Positions 52,480 to 64,000 of a stretch of 64,000 nucleotides of DNA are shown here, one piece after another; the first letter of the stretch is position 1; each line of letters opens with the position of its first letter. This DNA comes from Lentisphaeria bacterium (GTDB lineage: Bacteria > Verrucomicrobiota > Lentisphaeria > Victivallales > Victivallaceae), in contig CP091727.1 in assembly GCA_022009855.1 (NCBI GenBank), forward strand, positions 1,798,001 through 1,862,000, in the 5' to 3' direction. The notes below the pieces were generated by a model. The model saw nothing but the letters and a program-made list of their open reading frames with translations, was not told the origin of the DNA and made no database searches. Position numbers and translations under genes: made by a program.

Positions 52480-53070
52480 ATGTGGAATTATACCGATAAA
52501 GTCATGGATCACTTTCTCCATCCGCGCAATGTGGGTGAGGTGGAGAACCCCGACGGGTGGGTGAGGTGGGCAACGCCGCCTGCGGCGATGCGTTGAAGCT
52601 CACCTTCAAGCTTGACAAAGAGGGCAGGATCGCCGACGTCAAGTTCAAGACCTTCGGCTGCGCGAGCGCGATTGCGTCGAGTTCCGCGCTGACCGAGCTG
52701 GTCAAGGGTAAGACGCTGGAGGAAGCGGAGAAGATTACGAACCAGCAGATCGCCGATATGCTCGGCGGCCTTCCGGGAGGCGAAGATGCACTGCTCGGTG
52801 ATGGGCATGGAGGCGCTTCAGGCGGCCATCTGCCACTACCGCGGGGAGAAAAGTCCGTTTGAAAAGGACGCGGATCACGAGGGGCGGATCGTCTGCAAAT
52901 GCTTCGGCGTCACCGATGTGAAGATCCTCAAGGTCGCGAAGGAAAACAAACTGCACAAGGCCGAGGAGGTCACGCACTACTGCAAGGCGGGCGGTGCGTG
53001 CGGCGCGTGTCTCGATGACATTCAACACCTGCTCGACGACATGTGGAAACTGGAGAACGCCGGGAAATGA
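52480..53070 (+). CDS. nifU: NifU-like Fe-S cluster scaffold (IscU plus BFD-like domain)
   Basis: About 196 residues. Residues 1-125 are an IscU scaffold with its three cluster ligands in GNAACGDALKL, KTFGCASAIASSSALTE and KMHCSVMGMEAL. Residues 140-190 are a BFD-like [2Fe-2S] domain (IVCKCFGVT, then HYCKAGGACGACL). The C-terminal Nfu domain of classical NifU is absent. No cysteine desulfurase gene is in the window. Frameshifts near 52553 (GACGGGTGGG, one G short) and 52779 (CCGGGAGGC, one G too many). GAGGAG lies 8 bases before the ATG. The stop overlaps the prfB start. Confidence 0.88.
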
Positions 53071-54162
53071 TGAGTTTCGACGAGCTGCGGCAGGCGGAGG
53101 GGGAGCTGAAGGGCCGGATCGAACACCTCCACGAATTCCTGCATATCGATGAGCGCAGGGAGGAGATGGCGGAGCTGGAGAAGAAGATGGCCGCGCCGGA
53201 CTTCTGGAACGACAAAGGAGTCCGCGCAGAACACGGTTGCCCAGCTCTCCGGCTGCCGGAATCTGGTCGAACCGTTTCGGCGGCTGGAGTCCGAAGTGGA
53301 GGACTATTCGGTCGCGCTCGAACTTGCGGGCGAAGACGAGGAGTTTCTCAAGGAGGCGGAGATCGCCTACCGGCGGCTGCTCAAGTCGCTGGACCGGATG
53401 GAGATCATGAGTTTTCTCTCCGGCAAGTTTGACCGCAACAACCTCTATTTTTCGATCCACGCCGGAGCGGGCGGCACCGAGTCTTGCGACTGGGCGAACA
53501 TGCTTCTTCGCATGTATCGGCGCTTCTTCGAGCGGCGCGGCTGGAAGGATGAGGTGATCGACCTGCAGCCCGGCGAAGAGGCGGGCGTGAAGAGCGTCAC
53601 GCTGCACGTCACCGGGGAGTTCTCCTACGGCTATATGAAGGGGGAGAAGGGGGTGCACCGGCTGGTGCGCATTTCGCCGTTCGACAGCAATGCGCGGCGA
53701 CACACCAGCTTCTGCTCGGTGGATGTCTTCCCCGAACTCGATGACGACATCGAGGTGGAGATCGACGAGACCGAGCTGCGGATCGACACCTACCGCTCCA
53801 GCGGCGCGGGCGGGCAGCACGTCAACACCACCGACTCGGCGATCCGGATCACCCACCTGCCGACCGGCATCGTGGTCTGCTGCCAGAACGAGCGTTCACA
53901 GCACAAGAACCGCGCCACGGCGATGAAGATGCTGAAAGCCAAACTCTACGAATACGAGGAGGAGAAGCGCCGCAACGAGGCGGATGCGATCCGCGGCGAG
54001 AAGGTGGAGAACGGCTGGGGCAGCCAGATCCGCAGCTATGTGCTTCAGCCCTACCAGATGGTCAAGGACCTGCGGACCGAAGTGGAGACCAGCGATACCG
54101 CCGGGGTGCTCGACGGAGAGATCGATCAGTTTATCGAGGCGTATCTGAAGAGTTCCCACTGA
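53067..54162 (+). CDS. prfB: Peptide chain release factor 2
   Basis: About 365 residues; ends translation at UGA and UAA. SPF in RLVRISPFDSNARRHTSF is the RF2 stop-codon recognition tripeptide, and SSGAGGQHVNTTDSAIRITH holds the GGQ that triggers peptidyl-tRNA hydrolysis. A single +1 shift is needed near 53216 (GACAAAGGAGTCC, one G too many), some 50 codons in. This is not the classical programmed site near codon 25, where no in-frame UGA or CUU-UGA-C is present, so I treat it as one more G-run error. Start overlaps the nifU stop (ATGATG at 53067/53070), with a weak ribosome site. Confidence 0.92.
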
Positions 54163-54186
54163 CCGGAGCCACAAAACGGGATTGCC

Positions 54187-54216
54187 CGCTCCTCCCCGCC
54201 CGGGAGGGGCGTTTTT
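54187..54216 (+). terminator. Intrinsic terminator of prfB
   Basis: A 10-bp stem (CGCTCCTCCC with GGGAGGGGCG) and 5-base loop, followed by TTTTT. Confidence 0.85.
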
Positions 54217-54305
54217 CTTCCGGCCGGGAAGCTTTGCGCGGGAGCAGAAAGGGGCGACGGGGGCGCAAATTCCCTGGAACATTTTCGTTTTCTTTGCGCA
54301 TGCAC

Positions 54306-54334
54306 TTGAAAATGAAGCGGACAGGTGCTATTTT
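54306..54334 (+). promoter_or_regulatory. Promoter of rpsD
   Basis: TTGAAA, 17 bases, TATTTT. It leaves an untranslated leader of about 90 bases before the rpsD start, containing a possible hairpin around CCCG-TTTTC-CGGG (54387-54401) flanked by GCTT/AAGC. Confidence 0.55.
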
Positions 54335-54432
54335 AAAATTCATGTATCTGCCGGAAATCGGGCCCCAATCGTTTGATGAAGGCTTGACACCCGTTTTCCG
54401 GGAAGCAAAAACAAGAAGGAAAGGGATTGGTT

Positions 54433-55035
54433 ATGCCAACCGCAAGTCGAGCGAAACACAAATTCTGCCGCCGGGTCGGCCAGTGCATCTGGGGTGACCC
54501 GAAGTGCCCGAGCGTCAAGCGTCCGTATGCGGCCGGTCCGCACGGCAAGGGACGCCGGGTGAAGCTCTCCACCTACGGCGAACTGTTGATGGAGAAGCAG
54601 AAACTCAAGAACTATTACGCGATCAGCGAGAAGCAGCTCCGCATCGCTTACGCCAAGGCGAAGGCCGGTACCGGTCAGGCGCACGAAAAGCTGTTCCGCA
54701 GCTTGGAGCAGCGGCTTGATGCGATGGTGTTCCGCGCCGGATTCGCGCCGACCATCTTCGCCGCCAAGCAATATGTGAACCACGGCCACATCCTCGTGGA
54801 CGGCAAGCGGGTTGACCGCGCCAGCTATCAGGTCCGCGAAGGTCAGGTCATTTCGATCAACGCCGAGAAGTCTCCGGCGATCGCCGAGATGGCCAAGAAG
54901 GGCAATTCGGTTGTGCCGCCGTACATGGAGGTCGATCTCGACAACCTCAAGGCCACGCTGACCCGCGCGCCGCAGCTGGAAGAGATTCCGGTGAGCGTCA
55001 AGATCATGAGCGTGATCGAGTACTACGCGCGCTGA
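54433..55035 (+). CDS. rpsD: Small ribosomal subunit protein S4
   Basis: An intact 200-residue S4. N-terminal zinc-type cysteines (FCRRVGQCIWGDPKC), central S4 RNA-binding domain (RLDAMVFRAGFAPTIFAAKQ, then VNHGHILVDGKRVD) and a C-terminus ending PVSVKIMSVIEYYAR as in other S4 proteins. It nucleates 30S assembly by binding 16S rRNA. The gene stands alone with its own promoter and terminator, not in the rpsM-rpsK-rpsD-rpoA cluster seen in many bacteria. Confidence 0.96.
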   Translation: MPTASRAKHKFCRRVGQCIWGDPKCPSVKRPYAAGPHGKGRRVKLSTYGELLMEKQKLKNYYAISEKQLRIAYAKAKAGTGQAHEKLFRSLEQRLDAMVFRAGFAPTIFAAKQYVNHGHILVDGKRVDRASYQVREGQVISINAEKSPAIAEMAKKGNSVVPPYMEVDLDNLKATLTRAPQLEEIPVSVKIMSVIEYYAR

Positions 55036-55055
55036 GTTCCGCTTCGGCGAATACG

Positions 55056-55092
55056 AAAAAACCCGGCAGGAGAAATTCCCGCCGGGTTTTTT
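55056..55092. terminator. Bidirectional intrinsic terminator rpsD / rpoD
   Basis: AAAAAACCCGGC and GCCGGGTTTTTT form a 12-bp stem with T runs on both strands, between the convergent rpsD and sigma-factor genes. Confidence 0.92.
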
Positions 55093-55149
55093 GTTTCAGG
55101 GCGGCGGAACAGAACGGTCATTGTGTCTGTTCCGCCGGCAGTGGCGAGG

Positions 55150-56398
55150 TCAGTCGGCGGAGAATCCCGCCTCGTCGACCAGAAGTTGCTTGAGTTTGGA
55201 GAGGGCCTGATTCTGGATCTGGCGGACCCGCTCCCGGGTACGGCCGATCTCCTGGCTGACCTCTTCGAGGGTAAGCGGGCGGTTGCCGTGCAGGCCGAAC
55301 CGCATTTCCAGAATGCGGCGTTCGCGGTCTTCGAGTTTTTCGAGCAGGTCCATCAGCCGGAAGACCGATTCGACGTCGCCGAGGATCTGGTCCGGGGTCA
55401 TCGCGTGGCGGTCGGGAATGATATCCTGAAACTCCCCTTCCTCCCCCTGCTGGATCGGGTCGTGCAGCGAAAAGGTGCGCAGGTCGGCCAGGCGGGAGAC
55501 CGGCGACGGTCCGTTCGCTGAAGTCGAGATGTTCGGCGATTTCTGCGTCGGATGGCTCTCTGCCGAGCTCTTCGGCCAGCTTCATGCGGACCGATTTGAT
55601 CTTGTTGATCTTGCCCGCCGACTGGACCGGGATGCGGATCGTCCGGCTCTGGTTGGCCAGCGCGCGCCGCATCGACTGCTTGATCCACCAGGCGGCGTAG
55701 CTGCTGAACTTGGCCCCCTTGGCCGGATCGAACTTCTCCACCGCCCGCATCAAACCGATGTTGCCTTCGGAGATCAGGTCGAGCAACGGCAGGCCCAGCC
55801 CCTTGAAATCGTGGGCGATCTTGACCACCAGCCGAAGGTTCGCCTTGATGAGGGTGGAACGGGCGTCTTCATGACGGTCGAGGTCGCCGCAGTGGATGGC
55901 GTCGGCAAGTTCGGCCTCCTCCTTCTTGTTGACCAGCGGAATCCGGGCAATCTCGCCCATGTAGACCTTCATGGTGTCGTTTTTGGTTCCGGCGACCACC
56001 TTGGAGTCGAGCGCGATCTTGCGGGCGGAATCCTTCTCCTGCTTGGTACGTGGTTTTGCGGCGGCTTCGCCGGTTTTGCGGCGGCGTTTCGCTTCCGCCT
56101 CGGCGTCGACCTCTCCGCCCGGAACGGCCTTCGGAGTCTTCGGCGCAAACTTCACCGGTGGAGCTTCCACTTTCTTGATGACCAGCTTGCGACCGGCGCG
56201 GGATTCCGCGAGCGGTTCGACCGAGGGGAAGTCGTCCTCCTCGTCCGGGAGATCGGGGAGAGGTGCAAGCGGTACCGCCGGCGCGATTCCGGCGGCGCAC
56301 CTCTTAGCTCCGAACTCCGCTGCTTCATCCGATTTTTCTTTCCGGGAGGAGGTGTCCGCCGTGGAGGCGGACTTCGACGCGAAGTTCTGTTCTGTCAT
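55150..56398 (-). CDS. rpoD: RNA polymerase sigma-70 family factor (RpoD/SigA-like)
   Basis: About 416 residues. A variable acidic/Pro-rich N-terminus (about 1-140) is followed by region 1.2 (DTMKVYMGEIARIPLVNKKE), region 2 (LVVKIAHDFKGLGLPLLDLI, then GLMRAVEKFDPAKGAKFSSY and AAWWIKQSMRRALANQ), region 3 and region 4.2 (LTLEEVSQEIGRTRERVRQI). It fits a primary or group 2 sigma; the many near-consensus -35/-10 boxes in the window suit it. One frameshift near 55497 (coding-strand GGTCTCCCGCCTG) joins ERTVAGL to RLADLRTFSLHDPIQQG. AGGA precedes the ATG. Since a primary sigma factor is essential, this break is strong evidence for sequence error. Confidence 0.88.
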
Positions 56399-56595
56399 GG
56401 AGGATCCTTTTTCCGCGCACCGAAACAGACCGGAATTCGCCGGCGGACGCGGAAATTTTAAAATAATTTCAACTTTTTATTGATAAACCCGGACTTTACC
56501 GCTACCAAAATTCACAAATGCGGCTTATAATAAAACGGTGCAAACAACCGGGGTTCGTTATTTGCAACCTCTTAAATGGAACAACATATAACAAA

Positions 56596-59885
<3,290 letters not shown>

Positions 59886-59889
<4 letters not shown>

Positions 59890-60777
59890 ACCGGATCGAT
59901 CTGCATACACACAGCAGCTGTTCCGACGGAAGCTGCACCCCGACCGAACTGGTGGAGCTGGCCGCCGCCTCCGGACTCGCTGCCGTCGCGCTCACCGACC
60001 ACGACACCGTCGCCGGAATTCCGGAGTTTCTGGAGGCGGGGCGGCGCCATCCGGAGGTGGAGACGATTCCCGGCGTGGAACTCTCCACGATGTTCGGCAA
60101 CCGGGAGCTTCACTTCGTCGGGCTCTTCATCGATCCGGAGACGCCGGAACTTGCGGAATTTCTCGAACGGATGCGGGAGGGGCGCCGCCGCCGCAACGAA
60201 TTGATCCGGCTCAAGCTCAACACGCTCGGGTATCCGGTCTCCTGGGAGGACCCGGCGTTCGCCGGTGCTTCGTCCGACAGCGCCAGCATCGGAAGGCCCC
60301 ACTTCGCCCGCGCGCTGATGCGGAAATACGGATTCCCCACCATGCAGTCGGTTTTCGACCGGCTGCTCAAGCGCGGCTGCGCGGCCTACGTGCCGCGCGA
60401 ACTGCCCGATCCGGCCCGCGCCATCGAAGTGATTCACGCCGCGGGCGGCATCGCCGTCTGGGCGCACCCGGTCTACCGGGAGCGGAACGAGCGCGCCTGG
60501 GCAAAGCGGATCATGAAACGTTTCGCACCGCTCGGCCTCGACGCGGTCGAGGGGTATTACAGCATGTTCGGGCCGCAGGAGACGGCGCTGGTGATCGAAC
60601 TGGCCGGGGTCTACAACCTGGCCGTCTCCGGCGGGAGCGATTTTCACGGGGCGAATTCCCCAATATTCAGCTCGGTTCCGGGGCGGGCGGGCTTTTGTGC
60701 CGCCGGAGCTGCTGGCGCCGCTGAAGGAGCGCTGCGCCGCGCGCCGGGCGGTTGTTGACAAACCTGGATTGCCGTGA
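59886..60777 (+). CDS. PHP-domain phosphoesterase (RNase AM/YciV-like)
   Basis: About 296 residues, starting with GTG that overlaps the mfd stop (GTGA), so translation is coupled. The PHP metal-site motifs are complete: DLHTHSSCSDG, ALTDHDTV, PGVELST, and near the end GSDFHG. Relatives are 5'-3' exonucleases maturing rRNA ends or phosphoesterases on 3',5'-bisnucleotides. Two frameshifts near 60658 (AATTCCCCAAT, one C short) and 60694 (CTTTTGTG, one T short) restore PNIQLGSGAGGLFVPPELLA. The nfo promoter lies inside its last codons. Confidence 0.85.
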
Positions 60778-60783
60778 TATCTT
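60755..60783 (+). promoter_or_regulatory. Promoter of nfo inside the end of the PHP gene
   Basis: TTGACA, 17 bases and TATCTT, 34 bases before the nfo ATG. Confidence 0.65.
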
Positions 60784-60817
60784 AATCCGGCCGTGAATTC
60801 AGAAGAGGAGAGAACCC

Positions 60818-61675
60818 ATGAAATATATCGGAGCACACGTCAGCATCGCCGGCGGCGTTGAAAACGCGCCGGTCAACGCGCATGAACTGGGCGCGACCGC
60901 CTTCGCCATGTTCACCAAGAACCAGCGGCAGTGGTCGGCGCCGCCGTACACGGAAGAGGCGGTGGCGGCGTTCCGGGAGAACTGCCGCGCGTTCGGCTAC
61001 CGGCCGGAACTCATTCTGCCGCACGACAGCTACCTCATCAACCTCGGGCAGCCGGATCCGGGCAAGCGGCGCAACGCGGTTGCCGCCTTCATCGGCGAGA
61101 TGGAGCGCTGCCATCAGCTCGGACTGGTCAAGCTGAACTTCCACCCCGGCAGCCATCTCAAGCTGGTTCCGGAGGAGGAGGATCTGCTGCTGATTGCCGA
61201 AGGGGTGCGCGAGGCGGTGGATACCGTTCCCGAAGTGGTCGCGGTCTTTGAAAACACCGCCGGGCAGGGCACCAACGTCGGATACGCGTTCGAACAGCTT
61301 GCGACGATGCTCGAAGCGGTGGATCGTCCCGGGCGGGTGGGGGTCTGCCTCGACACCTGCCACACCTTCGCAGCCGGGTACGATCTGGTCACGCCGGAGG
61401 GGTACGAGAAGACCTTCGCGGAGTTCGACCGGCTGGTCGGCTTCCGTTATCTGCAGGGGATGCACATCAACGACTCCAAGAGCAGGCTCGGCGGGCGGCT
61501 GGACCGGCACGACAGCATCGGTCACGGCGAACTCGGCTGGGAATTTTTCCGGCGGCTGATGCAGGATCCGCGGTTCGACGACATTCCGCTGGTGCTGGAG
61601 ACGATTGACGAGAGCTTGTGGAAGCAGGAGATTGCCGCATTGCAGGCGCTCAGCCGCGGCGAGCTGCTGCCGTAG
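60818..61675 (+). CDS. nfo: Endonuclease IV (AP endonuclease)
   Basis: An intact 285-residue enzyme that cuts DNA 5' of abasic sites in base-excision repair. Trinuclear zinc-site motifs: GAHVSIAGGVENAP at the start, FENTAGQGTNVGY, GVCLDTCHTFAAGYD, MHINDSKSRLGGRLDRHDSI and LETIDESLWKQEI. Length and order are normal. GGAG lies 8 bases before the start. With mfd upstream this forms a small DNA-repair group. Confidence 0.95.
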   Translation: MKYIGAHVSIAGGVENAPVNAHELGATAFAMFTKNQRQWSAPPYTEEAVAAFRENCRAFGYRPELILPHDSYLINLGQPDPGKRRNAVAAFIGEMERCHQLGLVKLNFHPGSHLKLVPEEEDLLLIAEGVREAVDTVPEVVAVFENTAGQGTNVGYAFEQLATMLEAVDRPGRVGVCLDTCHTFAAGYDLVTPEGYEKTFAEFDRLVGFRYLQGMHINDSKSRLGGRLDRHDSIGHGELGWEFFRRLMQDPRFDDIPLVLETIDESLWKQEIAALQALSRGELLP

Positions 61676-61704
61676 TCGACAAAAAGGTTTGGAAAAGGAA
61701 GAGC

Positions 61705-61748
61705 GCGAGAAGGAAAGAACCTTTCCTCAAAAGGTTTTTCCTTCTCGC
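61705..61748. terminator. Long near-perfect hairpin after nfo
   Basis: GCGAGAAGGAAA (61705-61716) and AACCTTT (61718-61724) pair with AAAGGTT (61730-61736) and TTTCCTTCTCGC (61737-61748): 19 pairs with one bulged G and a 5-base loop. It probably terminates nfo and the convergent AraC transcript. Confidence 0.65.
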
Positions 61749-61752
61749 ATTC

Positions 61753-61788
61753 CCTCCTCTCCTCTCCTCTCCTCTCCTCTCCTCTCCT
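61753..61788. repeat. Pentanucleotide tandem repeat (CCTCT)6
   Basis: Six exact CCTCT units (61756-61785) with partial units on both sides, in the gap between the nfo hairpin and the end of the AraC gene. Outside any reading frame I consider real. Confidence 0.85.
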
Positions 61789-61838
61789 TCCCTCTTCTCA
61801 CTCCCCGTTTTTCTCTCCTCGCTCCTCCATTTCGCCGG

Positions 61839-62814
61839 TCATGTCCGGGCGGGGCGGCGGGGCGTGCCGGAAAATCGGAACGCGCGGATGTATTGCAGCG
61901 AATGTTCCACCCGGTAGTTCTGAGGGTGGTCTTGAGGTAGCGTTTGAACTGCCGGGAAAAGTAACTGGAGCTGCAGAATCCGCATTCGGCGGCGATCTCT
62001 TTGAGGGAGAGGTCGGTTGTCGCCAGCATCTGCTTGGCCAGTTCGAGGCGGCGTTGCGTCAGCCAGGTCCATACGGAAGAGCCGAAGACCAGCTTAAAAC
62101 AGCGGCAGAAATGGGCGCGGCTCATGTTGGCGTGGCCGGCAAGCTCCTCCAGCGTCAGGTTGTCGGTCAGATGCTGTTCGAGGTACAGCGAGGCGGCGTT
62201 GACGGCGTCATGAATTTCGGTGCGGACGGAATTTCGCGCCACCGGGCGGGAGTGCAGACGGCCGAGCAGAATCAGAAAATCGATGACTCCGTTGCAAACG
62301 ACCGTCTGATAGCCCTGGGCGCGCAGGGAGAGTTCCCCGACCAGATGGTTGATTTTTTCGACGGCGGCGGGGAAGTATTCCGGCGGGATATGGAGTTTGG
62401 ATGGCGGTTCTTTTCCGGCCGGTCGAAGAACTGCTTGAGGTTTGCCATATCGCGGATCGGCGCGAGCTCCTCCTCCAGCTGCGTCTTCTGCAGCAGAATG
62501 TTGAACAGCCACAACCTGTGGCATCCGGTGTACCAGTGGATTTCGCCTGGATGGACGGCGAAACAGTCGCCGAGGCCGAACTCCATCGTACTCTCATCGC
62601 CGCATCTGTTGCGCCAATGGTGGGTGCCGTGCCCGCGGATGACGAAAACAAGTTCGTAAAAATCGTGGTCATGCGGGGAGACCGCCTGCGGGTGATAGGT
62701 GGACAGGATGATGAATTTCAGGTTGTTTGCGCTGGAACAATGGTTCCACTGATAGTGTTCCGGCAGTGTCCGGAACTCCTGTTCGGTCTGAATTTCTGAA
62801 AATTTGAACGGCAT
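61839..62814 (-). CDS. AraC-family transcriptional regulator
   Basis: About 325 residues. N-terminal cupin sensor (SPHDHDFYELVFVIRGHGTH, then GDCFAVHPGEIHWY) and C-terminal AraC domain (NLTLEELAGHANMSRAHFCR, then LSLKEIAAECGFCSSSYFSR) ending TPQNYR. The start at 62814 has GGAGG 8 bases upstream. Frameshifts near 62416 (GAAAAGAACC on the coding strand, one A short) and 61928 (one C short), the second deciding the true C-terminus before the pentamer repeat. It may control the partial gene upstream at 62953-64000, on the same strand. Confidence 0.82.
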
Positions 62815-62849
62815 GTGCAGCGCCTCCGCTTCCGGTACCAATCCCTTTT

Positions 62850-62877
62850 ATTATAGATGGGCTGTGTGAATTTGCAA
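62850..62877 (-). promoter_or_regulatory. Promoter of the AraC gene at 61839
   Basis: On the minus strand TTGCAA, 16 bases and a perfect TATAAT, 35 bases before the start codon. Confidence 0.65.
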
Positions 62878-62952
62878 TTCAGATCGGGCAAAAGTTTCCG
62901 GATTCCACCCGGCCGCCCGGTCTCACGACCGGACGGCGTCGGCTGGGGGCCG

Positions 62953-64000
62953 TCACTTCTCGCTTCTGAACAGGAAACGGATGTTGCGCACCTGATAGAT
63001 CAGTTTTTCCTGTTTGCCGGAGAGGGCGATCTGGAATCGTTCCACCCCTTCCGGTGTTTTCAGATTTTCAAAGAGGATCCGATAGTTCTTCCACTCTCCC
63101 GTCGGTTGCGGATAGGGTTCCCGGGCCTGCACGTGGTTGCCGAAGAAATAGACCAGCGGATACATTGCATCCGCCGGATTGCCATCCACTTTGAGTTCAA
63201 ACTCCATTCCGACTGCGCTGCGGAGCGACTCCTGGGGGAGCAGCAAGGGCAGAGAGGGGGCCGCCCAGCGGTTGGTCACGTTGCGAAAGTCGATCTCGAA
63301 CACGACGGAATTTTCACTGCTGTTCCCGCGGATGGACATTTTCCCGGAGCTGTTGGTGCGCCACGCGTCCGGCTGCCCGGCGCGCGGGAGCGGTGTGGTC
63401 TGGAGCAGTTCGCCCACCTTCCGGTAGGGAACGACCAGCGACGTGATTTTTCTTCCCGTTGAAACGGCCGGAGAAGCGAAACTCTCCGGTCTTTGCTTTC
63501 GGGACCGGGAATTGAAGTTCAAGTTGTTTTTTTCTCCCACGGGGCGAGCGACACGGGCTGCGGATCGGGCAGGGCGGAGAAGTGCAGCGTGCCCTGCTTG
63601 CTCTCCGAAGAGAGGTTGAACAGCTCCACCCGGATTCCGACCGGTTCGCTTTCGTTTCGAAATCGACGAAATCACGGCCGGAAGAGAGACGCAGATTCCG
63701 GACGGGCACCGCCTTCAGGACGACGGTGCGGTCCCCGTCGAAGGCGGCCATTCCGGCGTCATCCCGTTTCACGGCCGGTTTTTCCGGTTTCATGCCGGAG
63801 ATTCCCTCCAGATAGCGGACATACCGGTCCGCCTTCAGCTTGAGCGTATTCCCGGAAGCGGGTGTGACCGCCTGCCGGCGGCCGAAGGGGTCCGTGACGT
63901 GGCAGACGCCGGGACCCGCCTCCAGAACGAATTCCCGTTCCAGCGGCGATGGATTCCCGCGGGCGGCGTTTTCGGTCTTCTCCGTTTCGAGCGGGGAGCG
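62953..64000 (-). CDS. C-terminal part of a large protein, possibly a glycosidase (partial)
   Basis: About 350 residues enter from the right edge. The sequence is beta-rich with recurring sandwich-like segments: GVCHVTDPFGRRQAV, then GIRVELFNLSSESKQGTLHFSALPDP cut by a shift, GKMSIRGNSSENSVVFEIDF and EWKNYRILFENLKTPEGVER at the end, which reads like a carbohydrate-binding module. Such tails occur on Lentisphaerota secreted glycosidases, but the catalytic part lies outside the window and the family cannot be named. Frameshifts near 63658 and 63535. Confidence 0.5.

Noticed and set aside
61753..61788. CCTCT array as a CRISPR-like repeat
   Set aside because: Units are 5 bases with no spacers; it is a simple microsatellite.

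Overview
The window looks like a chromosomal piece of a GC-rich bacterium of the PVC group, most likely Lentisphaerota (Victivallis-like). This is inferred from gene style, not from a marker-gene search. The main reasons are four short secreted proteins with type II/IV prepilin leaders (FTLIELLIVIAIIAIL type) sitting beside sugar-responsive regulators and secreted carbohydrate-active enzymes, a high density of GH28/GH42/GH99-like/GH116/GH130-type genes, FAD-dependent oxidoreductases typical of that phylum, and a PVC-like hom-lysC pair. No rRNA, tRNA, CRISPR array, insertion sequence or phage gene was seen.

Layout. (1) 1-4.3 kb, minus strand: Na+ symporter, membrane Ser/Thr kinase with an extracytoplasmic sensor, and the start of a glucose-1-phosphate cytidylyltransferase. 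(2) 4.4-7.3 kb: thioesterase and a Cu+-type P1B ATPase. (3) 7.3-10.9 kb: GH116-type glycosidase divergent from an AraC regulator. (4) 10.9-20.7 kb: two successive cassettes of GntR/LacI-hybrid regulator, pseudopilin and secreted beta-helix protein; the second also carries a sialate O-acetylesterase-type enzyme. (5) 20.8-27.7 kb: LacI regulator, GH130, GH99-like protein, a large secreted TIM-barrel-like protein and a pseudopilin. (6) 27.8-33.2 kb: GH42 divergent from a GPH sugar symporter, then a GH28-like protein. (7) 33.4-39.9 kb: MarR and a YczE-like membrane protein, then LacI regulator, pseudopilin and an Asp-box beta-propeller protein; the last part is AT-richer. (8) 40.0-45.5 kb: FadR-type regulator, two FAD oxidoreductases, AraC regulator, SGNH hydrolase. 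(9) 45.7-61.7 kb: housekeeping genes hom, lysC, ZIP transporter, proS, a secreted unknown, nifU-like, prfB, rpsD, rpoD, mfd, PHP phosphoesterase, nfo. (10) 61.8-64 kb: AraC regulator and the C-terminal end of a large secreted-type protein.

How the parts work together. The accessory half is a set of self-contained, individually repressed sugar-utilisation units. Each has its own regulator, usually a strong promoter with a palindrome overlapping or just downstream, one pseudopilin, and one to three secreted enzymes. Three of the promoters are perfect TTGACA-N17-TATAAT, and two of these also share most of their spacer.

A major caveat is that almost every long gene is interrupted by single-base frameshifts, roughly 75 in 64 kb, mostly in G/C (some A/T) runs. 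They hit essential genes as well (rpoD, mfd, prfB, lysC). I read them as sequence or assembly errors and annotate each gene as one CDS across its shifts, giving the approximate positions. Nine genes are free of them: the kinase, thioesterase, second GntR, second LacI, FadR-type regulator, hom, proS, rpsD and nfo.
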